Shown here in pieces: positions 1 to 5,292 of a DNA stretch of 7,625 nt (positions within the stretch are counted from its first letter, which is position 1; each line of letters starts with the position of its first letter). The position numbers and the translations under genes were made by a program. Source of the DNA: Chloroflexota bacterium (lineage in GTDB: Bacteria > Chloroflexota > Anaerolineae > J102); assembly GCA_024276255.1 (NCBI GenBank), contig JAJRXO010000058.1:1-7625 (forward strand), written 5' to 3'. A model generated the notes under the pieces. It was given only the letters and a program-made list of their open reading frames with translations, was not told the DNA's origin and made no database searches.

Positions 1-424
1 CGGGAAGACCTTGGGCCAGTATCCAGGCGCTTTCAATCAGGCTGCGGCAGAGGGACGGTAATAATGCTTCGGTCGTGTTTGTGATTTGCCCTATGTCTTC
101 CATTCGTTTGAATTTGCCGAAGACACCTCGGTAAAATTGTTACTGGGAGAAGCCCAGTAGCAATCGATAATAGCCTATCAAAGTGGGACATGCGCTAAGC
201 AAATAGGGTATGGGAAACAGAAGTTCACCCCGCAATCCACGCCTGGCGACAAACGCTAGTTTATCATTGCCAGCAAATTCAAGTAACTGTTTGTCGAGCA
301 ACCCAATATCCAGTGCCCCTACCTGGGCGAATAACGCCGGGAGTAAATAGTTCTTCTTGGCATTCTGCAATCTTTGATAGAATCCGATCTGTAAAGTTGG
401 GATCAAGATGGGCAATTCATCCAT
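1..424 (-). pseudogene. XcyI/Cfr9I-like type II restriction endonuclease, interrupted by an in-frame stop and cut off by the window edge
   Basis: This is the N-terminal part of a probable type II restriction endonuclease. From the ATG at 424 the frame runs 94 codons to TAA at 140-142. The same frame then continues open for 46 more codons to the window edge, starting QFYRGVFGKFKRMEDIGQ. The junction reads YYRLLLGFSQ-stop-QFYRGVFG, which looks like one protein with a single nonsense codon. The segments LRGELLFPIPYLL and PTLIGYYRLLLGFSQ recall, from memory, the XcyI/Cfr9I/XmaI family (CCCGGG cutters, roughly 320-330 residues). The neighbouring methyltransferase is of the class expected for that family. 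A TTG at 436 could extend the start by four codons. ATG 424 was preferred because it overlaps the stop of a tiny preceding frame. The family call is moderate; that the frame is one gene broken by a stop is more secure. A sequencing error at codon 140-142 is possible. Confidence 0.62.
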
Positions 425-444
425 TATAAAACCCAATATCTCAT
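424..444 (-). other. Six-codon mini-frame linking methyltransferase stop to endonuclease start
   Basis: An ATG at 444-442 overlaps the methyltransferase TGA (ATGA). It opens a frame M-R-Y-W-V-L ending in TAA at 426-424, and that TAA overlaps the endonuclease ATG at 424-422 (TAATG). Two stop/start overlaps in a row over about 20 bases suggest stepwise reinitiation of ribosomes, which would keep endonuclease synthesis low and dependent on methyltransferase translation. The overlaps are directly visible; the coupling role is inference. Neither ATG has a strong ribosome-binding site, which fits reinitiation but is not proof. Confidence 0.35.
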
Positions 445-1353
445 GCTAATGAATCTTCACGGAAAAGAATTCCATATCTCGCCAGACGCTCCCTGGCGAT
501 TTGGATATAGGTGGGCTGTAATTCGATGCCGATGAAAGAGCGGCCATTCAACGCTGCTACCAATCCTGTCGTTCCGGAACCAAAAAAGGGATCCAGCACA
601 AAGTCTTCCGGACGGCTGCCAGCGAGAATACAGGGGAGGACTAGATTCTTTGGAAAGGTGGCGAAGTGGGCCTCTTTCGTCGGCTCGGTTGCCACTGTCC
701 AAACGCTTCGCTTGTTTCGAAGTTCACCGTTATGGGCGGGTTCCATTATGGCATGATAATCGTAGTAATACTTTTCTGATTTCGTTAGTAAAAAGATCGT
801 TTCATGAGCACGGGTTGGTCTATCCTTGACGCTTTCAGGGTGGGGATTAGGCTTGTGCCAGATGATCTCACTGCGAAGATACCATCCATCTTGCTGCAAC
901 GCGAAGGCCACTCGCCACGGTACGCCGATGAGGTCCTTGGGCTTGAGCCCCTTAGGTGTAGGGGCACGATATGACATGGCCCGGGCGGGATTCTTCTTGT
1001 TGGGTGCACGTCGTTTTCTGCCACCACTGGTGTAGCTGTCCCCAAGATTCAGCCACAATGTGCCATCCTCCTTCAGAACTCGTCGCAACTCTGAAAAAAC
1101 ACGCACCAGTTTCGTGATATAATCTTCCAGATTCTTTTCTGAACCGATCTGGCCCCTCAGTGCCATAATCACGTAGACCCCAATAAGGGGGTGAGGTTAC
1201 TGCTGTCTGGATGATATTAGCGGGCAGCTGTTTGAGCGTTTGATAAGCATCGCCGAGATAGACGATGGACTTTTCGCCTGCAATGTTGGGGATCAATGGG
1301 GGCTGGGTGACAAGCGGATGACTTTTGTCCATTGTAAAATCGTAATAAAACAT
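441..1353 (-). pseudogene. N4-cytosine DNA methyltransferase (beta type) of a type II R-M system, split by a one-base frameshift
   Basis: This enzyme would transfer a methyl group from S-adenosylmethionine to N4 of cytosine in the recognition site, protecting host DNA. The frame starting at ATG 1353 (or ATG 1332) carries the catalytic motif IV, TSPPYW, followed by GLRDYGTEG. It then goes out of frame. The next frame picks up at QIGSEKNLEDYI and runs to TGA at 441-443. Removing one base from GGGGCC (1151-1156) restores YGTEGQIGSE and gives about 296 residues from ATG 1332, near the usual ~300 for this family. On that repaired protein, motif IV is at 46-51, LKEDGTLWLNLGDSY at 87-101, a target-recognition region near 100-150, SEIIWHKPNPHPESVKDRPT at 154-173, FPKNL near 226-230 and the SAM-binding DPFFGSGTT at 247-255. 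Motif IV before motif I is the beta (permuted) order. No good ribosome-binding site precedes either ATG. Its stop overlaps a new ATG, and the endonuclease follows at once. Confidence 0.85.
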
Positions 1354-1685
1354 GCTCAGGTGGTACTATCGAGTCAGTACTTCTACCAAGATCAGCTATT
1401 GGGGAAATTGGTCAACCGGTTAATGATCACTCGGATGAACCCACTCGAGTAGTTGCCGTTCTTCTGGGAATCAATCATACCTAAAGTCCATCGGCTCGTC
1501 AAACAAGGTTGTAAAGGTAGGCCTCCGGCAGCCAGGTCAGTGATGCTGCAGTGCGGGCTCATATGGACTTAGAGGTACCGCTCTCTTTTCTTACTGGAGG
1601 AATTGCTTATCCTCTTTGGAAGGCACTGGTTGCTTGTATGTTCCACAACCGCTGGCTCGCGCATTTGCAGCGCATCCCCACGCCG
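1354..1685. other. Intergenic stretch between R-M pair and mmdB, no recognisable gene
   Basis: These 332 bases separate the end of mmdB from the methyltransferase start. I could recognise no gene on either strand. A plus-strand frame beginning near 1524 reads through into the antisense of mmdB, but its protein is unfamiliar. A TTGACC on the minus strand near 1416-1411 and the 8-base palindrome AACCGGTT at 1414-1421 could belong to a promoter for the R-M genes, but no good -10 lies at the right spacing. Closer to the methyltransferase start, GTACT (1363-1367) and AGTAC (1376-1380) form a short dyad. I see no clear hairpin-plus-T-run terminator after mmdB. The region may mark the boundary of an insertion. 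Confidence 0.5.
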
Positions 1686-2801
1686 CTAGCGGGCCGCAAA
1701 CAGCGACAACACCACCCCCCCGGCTACCACGCTGGCGATCTGCCCGGCCGTGTTGGCGCCCATGGCGTGCATGAGCAGGAAGTTTTCAAAATCCTCATCC
1801 TGCGCTACCTTTTGCACCACCCGGGCGGCCATGGGGAAAGCACTGATGCCAGCTGCGCCGATCAGCGGATTCAGAGGCCCGTGCACGATCCAGCGCAGGA
1901 ACTTGGCAAAGAGCAAGCCAGCGGCTGTGTCCAGGCCAAAGGCGAAAATGCCCAGGATCAGGATCAGCAGGGTTTCTTTGCGCAAAAAGGCGTCTGCCTG
2001 CATGGTTGCGCCGATCGCCAGGCCCAAAAACAGCGTCACCACATTGGCGATCTCGTTCGCTGAGGCGCCAACAAGCCGTTCCACCACGCCCGATTCCTTC
2101 ATCAGGTTGCCCAGCATCAACATACCGATGAGGGGGATGGCCATGGGTACCAGCAACCCCACCACCACAGTGACCACAATCGGAAAGAGAATACGGGTGC
2201 GGCGGCTGACCGGATTCTCGCTGTAGGGCATGCGTATGCGGCGCTCTTTTTTGCTGATCAGCAGGCGCATGATGGGCGGCTGAATGATGGGTACCAGCGA
2301 CATATAGCTGTAGGCCACCACAGCAATGGGCCCCAGCAGATGGGGGGCCAGGAGATTGCTCACATAAATGGACGTGGGGCCATCAATGGCGCCGATGATG
2401 CCAATGGATGCCGCTTCATTGATGTCGAAACCCAGCAATAGGGCCAGAAACAGCGTGCCGAAAATGCCAAACTGGCCGGCGGCTCCCAGCAAGAGCATGT
2501 GCGGCTGCTCCAGCAGGGGCCCGAAATCGGTCATGGCGCCGATACCCACGAAGATCAGTAACGGGAAGAGCTCGTTTCCCACACCGGCGTTGTAGAGCAA
2601 CGTCAGCATGCCGCCATCGCCGACCAGCGGCGACAGGGGAAGATTGGCCAATAGCGCGCCGGCGCCAATGGGCAATAACAAGACCGGCTCGTATTCCTTG
2701 ACGATGGCCAGGTAGATCAGCAGGCCGCCGACGCCCAGCATCAGCACCTGCCCCCACGACAGGCTGGCCAATCCCGAGAAGAGGATGCTCAACAAGTTCA
2801 T
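1686..2801 (-). CDS. mmdB: Na+-translocating decarboxylase beta subunit (methylmalonyl-CoA decarboxylase MmdB, OadB family)
   Basis: This is the integral membrane subunit that decarboxylates carboxybiotin and couples CO2 release to Na+ export. It has 371 residues, the usual size for the short MmdB/GcdB type, with many hydrophobic segments (for example 15-33, 41-56, 78-90, 102-124, 155-173, 203-230, 251-268, 278-298 and 352-368). Family signatures are present: TDFGPLL at 91-97, AIDGPTSIYVSN at 138-149 and NPLIGAAGISAFPMAAR at 311-327. D140, N311, G315, S320 and R327 fall at the spacing of the residues shown to matter for Na+ and carboxybiotin in Klebsiella OadB (D203, N373, G377, S382, R389). 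The last signature reads HAMGANTAG (345-353), where the Klebsiella protein has a proline after HAMG, from memory. The ribosome-binding site GGGGAAGG lies inside the end of mmdC, and only four bases separate the genes. This is the last gene of the operon. Confidence 0.96.
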   Translation of the reverse strand: MNLLSILFSGLASLSWGQVLMLGVGGLLIYLAIVKEYEPVLLLPIGAGALLANLPLSPLVGDGGMLTLLYNAGVGNELFPLLIFVGIGAMTDFGPLLEQPHMLLLGAAGQFGIFGTLFLALLLGFDINEAASIGIIGAIDGPTSIYVSNLLAPHLLGPIAVVAYSYMSLVPIIQPPIMRLLISKKERRIRMPYSENPVSRRTRILFPIVVTVVVGLLVPMAIPLIGMLMLGNLMKESGVVERLVGASANEIANVVTLFLGLAIGATMQADAFLRKETLLILILGIFAFGLDTAAGLLFAKFLRWIVHGPLNPLIGAAGISAFPMAARVVQKVAQDEDFENFLLMHAMGANTAGQIASVVAGGVVLSLFAAR

Positions 2802-2805
2802 GGAT

Positions 2806-3237
2806 TCAACCTTCCCCGTAGCGCAGCAAGGGATCGTCGTAATTCACGTTCTGGCCAGGCTGAACGAATATCTCGGCCACCACGCCCGCCCGCGGCGAGC
2901 GGATGCGATTCTTCATCTTCATCGCCTCCAGCACCAGGAGCTGATCACCACGCTGCACCCTGGCGCCGGCGGTGACATTGACTTCCAGGATTACGCCCGG
3001 CATGGGCGCTCGCAGGGCAGTGGCTGTCGTGTCCGTGTCCGCAGGAGCGGCAGGAACGGGGGAAGCAGGGGCGGGAGTGGGAGCGCCGCCGGCGGTTTCA
3101 CTGACGTCCGCTTCGGCCTGTACGTGCACTTCCAGCGTGCGGCCATCCACCCACACCTGAAGATGCTCGGCATCCTGTAATGCCTGCACGCCAATGCGAT
3201 ACGTCTTCTCGCCGATGTGTACGGTGTAGTGCTTCAT
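2806..3237 (-). CDS. mmdC: Biotin carboxyl carrier subunit of the decarboxylase (MmdC)
   Basis: This small carrier swings CO2, as carboxybiotin, from the carboxyltransferase MmdA to the membrane subunit MmdB. Of its 143 residues, 1-40 form the small N-terminal region common to free-standing decarboxylase carriers. Residues 50-70 are a flexible alanine/proline-rich linker, and 74-140 form the biotinyl domain. The biotinylation motif EAMKM is at 104-108, with K107 as the residue expected to carry biotin, and the mirrored APMPG motif is at 77-81. The start is well supported: AGGAG sits just upstream of ATG 3237, within the end of the preceding gene. That ATG overlaps the mmdD stop by four bases (ATGA), so translation is probably coupled. 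A carrier for acetyl- or propionyl-CoA carboxylase would look similar. The neighbouring mmdB and mmdD genes and the lack of a biotin carboxylase favour the decarboxylase. Confidence 0.94.
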   Translation of the reverse strand: MKHYTVHIGEKTYRIGVQALQDAEHLQVWVDGRTLEVHVQAEADVSETAGGAPTPAPASPVPAAPADTDTTATALRAPMPGVILEVNVTAGARVQRGDQLLVLEAMKMKNRIRSPRAGVVAEIFVQPGQNVNYDDPLLRYGEG

Positions 3238-3587
3238 GGCTGCTTACTCCTGCGCTGGGGGATGGTGTTGCGTAACTGCCGCGCCCGCCCCGTGATCAGC
3301 CAGGGAGAACGTGCGGCAGCAGAGGACGTGGCGACGGGTGTCTGCATCTCATAACGATAGCGGTGAATGGCGGCCATTATGGCGGCCAGGGTTTCGGAGG
3401 AGAGGCCTTCGGCTGAGGGGGGGTCGGGAGATGTGGCAGGCTGGGGCATCGTGTGCGACCGTGCGGAGAGACGGCGGTCGAGTCGCTGAAAAAGGGAGAT
3501 CGTCAGCCACAGCAGGGCCAGGATCAAAAACACCAGGCCCATGCCGTAAACCATAAGTTGTAGTCCAAAAGTTAGATCGCTCGTCAT
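3234..3587 (-). CDS. mmdD: Decarboxylase gamma/delta subunit, single-span membrane anchor (OadG family, MmdD)
   Basis: This is the small subunit that holds the soluble carboxyltransferase to the membrane pump. Its 117 residues have one membrane segment at about 8-33 (containing YGMGLVFLILALLW, typical of the OadG family). A charged and proline-rich stretch follows, then a second conserved-looking block, ETLAAIMAAIHRYR (65-78), and SPWLITGRARQ at 94-104. The C-terminus is basic and lacks the histidine cluster that binds zinc in Klebsiella OadG, which fits a methylmalonyl-CoA type rather than an oxaloacetate type enzyme. It starts ten bases after the mmdA stop. A GTGTGAGAG stretch upstream may serve as ribosome-binding site. 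Its stop overlaps the mmdC start. Sequence identity in this family is low, so the call rests on length, the single span, the two short blocks and position in the operon. Confidence 0.88.
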   Translation of the reverse strand: MTSDLTFGLQLMVYGMGLVFLILALLWLTISLFQRLDRRLSARSHTMPQPATSPDPPSAEGLSSETLAAIMAAIHRYRYEMQTPVATSSAAARSPWLITGRARQLRNTIPQRRSKQP

Positions 3588-3597
3588 GGTGGTTCTC

Positions 3598-5145
3598 TCA
3601 CACCGGCATCAGTCCGTGTTTCTTGGGTGGATTTTGTTGCACTTTGCTGCGCAGAAAGGCAAGGGCCTTGATCAGCCGCGGTCGCGTGCTGCGGGGATCG
3701 ATCACATCATCGACGAAGCCCAGCTCTGCCGCTACATAGGGATTGAAGAATGCCTCGCGGTATTTCTGCACGAACTCGGCTTCCAGGCTGGCGGGATCAT
3801 CGGCGGCCGCCAGGTCTCGGCGGTGCAGAATGCGCACCGCCCCTTCGGCTCCCATGACCGCGATCTGCGCCGTGGGCCATGCCAGCGCCAGATCGCTGCG
3901 CATCTCCCGTGAGCTCATGGCAATATAGGCGCCCCCCATGGCTTTGCGCAGGATCACCGAGATCTTGGGCACGGTGGCCTCGACATAAGCATAGATGATC
4001 TTGGCGCCATGGCGTATCACGCCTCCATGCTCCTGATTGACGCCGGGTAGAAAGCCGGGGGTGTCGACAAAGGTGAGCAGGGGGATGTTGAAGGCGTCGC
4101 AAATGCGGATGAAGTGAGCGATTTTATCGCTGGCATCGATATCGAGCACGCCAGCCAGGAATGCTGGCTGGTTGGCCACGATACCAACCACGAAACCATC
4201 CATGCGCGCAAAGCCCACCACGGCATTACGGGCAAAATAGGGCTGCACTTCCAGAAAGCTGTGACGATCGACCACGGCCTCGATTACCTGCTTGATGTCA
4301 TAGGCGGCGTCGTCGGCCTCGGGCACGACCTCCAGCAGGAACGATTCCTGACGATCGGGGGGATCGTTGGTCGTCAGGCGGGCCGGGTCTTCGCTGTTGT
4401 TGGCGGGCAGATAGCCGAGCAGGGTGCGCACGGTTTGCAGGGCCGCGCTTTCACTTTCAGCCAGGAAATGAGCCACGCCGCTCCGGGTGTTGTGGACCAC
4501 GGCTCCGCCCAGATCGTCGGCGCTCACTTCCTCGCCGGTGACCGCCTGCACCACATCCGGGCCGGTGAGGAACATGGTGCTGGTATTCTTGACCATGATC
4601 ACAAAATCGGTGAGGGCGGGGGCATAAACCGAGCCCCCCGCCGATGGCCCCATCATCACCGATACTTGGGGGATGACGCCGGAGGAGAGCACATTACGGC
4701 TGAACATGGCGCCATATCCGGCCAGCCCGCGAATGCCCTCCTGAATCCTGGCGCCGCCCGAATCCATCAGGCCGATGATGGGCACGCCGGTTTCCAGGGC
4801 CATATCCTGCAGGGTGACTATCTTGCGGGCATGCATCTCCGAAAAGGTGCCGCCGAGTACGGTGAAATCCTGCGCATACACAGCCACATCGTGGCCATCG
4901 ATGGTGCCGAAACCGGTGACCACGCCATCGCCGGCAAAGCGTTTTTGCTGCATGCCAAATTCGCTGATCTGGTGCTTGACGAACATGCCCAGCTCCTGAA
5001 ATGAGCCTTCATCCAGGAGGTATTGGATTCGCTCCCGCGCCGTCCATTTGCCCTGTTCATGCTGCCGCTTGACCCGCGCCTCGCCTCCGCCCTGCATAGC
5101 TTGTTGCTGTAGTCGTTGGAGTTTGGCAAGATGATGATCCGTCAT
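3598..5145 (-). CDS. mmdA: Methylmalonyl-CoA decarboxylase alpha subunit, biotin-dependent carboxyltransferase (MmdA, PccB-like)
   Basis: This cytoplasmic subunit moves the carboxyl group from (S)-methylmalonyl-CoA to the biotin on MmdC, giving propionyl-CoA. The start chosen is ATG 5145 (515 residues, the family length): MTDHHLAKLQRLQQQAMQGG opens as these proteins usually do, and AGGTGG lies just upstream. A 36-codon extension to 5253 reaches through the likely promoter and is rejected. It contains the two crotonase-like halves. The N-terminal half has DSGGARIQEG (128-137) and MMGPSAGGSVYAPALTDF (164-181). The C-terminal half has DTPGFLPG (361-368) and RKAMGGAYIAM (400-410), whose glycine-rich turns form the oxyanion holes. 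The same fold serves propionyl-CoA and acetyl-CoA carboxylases. The decarboxylase assignment comes from the linked mmdD, mmdC and mmdB, in the order seen in known mmd operons apart from the optional epsilon subunit, which I do not see. Confidence 0.94.
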   Translation of the reverse strand: MTDHHLAKLQRLQQQAMQGGGEARVKRQHEQGKWTARERIQYLLDEGSFQELGMFVKHQISEFGMQQKRFAGDGVVTGFGTIDGHDVAVYAQDFTVLGGTFSEMHARKIVTLQDMALETGVPIIGLMDSGGARIQEGIRGLAGYGAMFSRNVLSSGVIPQVSVMMGPSAGGSVYAPALTDFVIMVKNTSTMFLTGPDVVQAVTGEEVSADDLGGAVVHNTRSGVAHFLAESESAALQTVRTLLGYLPANNSEDPARLTTNDPPDRQESFLLEVVPEADDAAYDIKQVIEAVVDRHSFLEVQPYFARNAVVGFARMDGFVVGIVANQPAFLAGVLDIDASDKIAHFIRICDAFNIPLLTFVDTPGFLPGVNQEHGGVIRHGAKIIYAYVEATVPKISVILRKAMGGAYIAMSSREMRSDLALAWPTAQIAVMGAEGAVRILHRRDLAAADDPASLEAEFVQKYREAFFNPYVAAELGFVDDVIDPRSTRPRLIKALAFLRSKVQQNPPKKHGLMPV

Positions 5146-5189
5146 TGGGCCACCTGGTTTATATTGAGAGAGAAGGATGGAGGGAATGG

Positions 5190-5243
5190 CCTCTATTGTA
5201 CGCAATACGGGCGCCAAGCTCCAAAACACAGACCCTCTATTGT
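5190..5243 (-). repeat. Direct repeat ACAATAGAGG, two copies upstream of mmdA
   Basis: The ten bases ACAATAGAGG occur on the minus strand at 5199-5190 and again at 5243-5234, 44 bases apart. The downstream copy overlaps the proposed -10 and start point. The upstream copy would sit roughly 46-55 bases before the start, where activators often bind. The neighbouring gene encodes a BTAD-type regulator, a family that tends to bind direct repeats. The repeats are directly visible; a role as operator is inference. Confidence 0.4.
5195..5224 (-). promoter_or_regulatory. Candidate promoter of the mmd operon
   Basis: On the minus strand TTGGAG (5224-5219) and TACAAT (5200-5195) are separated by 18 bases, resembling a housekeeping sigma promoter. 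Transcription would begin near 5188, leaving a leader of about 43 bases before the mmdA start. It lies in the only sizeable gap upstream of the operon. It is a match by eye only, and read-through from the regulator gene is also possible because no terminator is obvious. Confidence 0.45.
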
Positions 5244-5292
5244 CGCCGTACATCGGTAGTCAGAAATATCCTTTGTCTTCCCGCACAAAACA

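Noticed and set aside
1150..1156. Programmed +1 ribosomal frameshift in the methyltransferase
   Set aside because: The GGGGCC run lacks a recognised +1 shift context (slow or stop codon with a slippery tRNA pair), and the partner gene is also broken, so decay or error is simpler.
952..1160. Continuation of the first methyltransferase frame past TEG as a separate 133-residue protein
   Set aside because: After the frameshift the residues are the out-of-frame reading of conserved methyltransferase sequence. The true continuation is in the next frame.
1354..1685. Rho-independent terminator after mmdB
   Set aside because: Short G+C-rich partial complementarities exist, but none forms a strong hairpin followed by a T run on the minus strand.
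4114..5004. Long plus-strand open frame of 296 codons
   Set aside because: It lies wholly antisense to mmdA, has a histidine/glycine-rich composition typical of the reverse of a G+C-rich gene, and matches no family I know.
3598..5145. Propionyl-CoA or acetyl-CoA carboxylase instead of a decarboxylase
   Set aside because: No biotin carboxylase is encoded nearby, while the Na+-pump subunit and its OadG-type anchor are in the same tight operon.
5146..5253. 36-codon N-terminal extension of mmdA
   Set aside because: The extra residues are unlike the family, the frame runs through the likely promoter, and ATG 5145 has a ribosome-binding site and the usual start of the protein.
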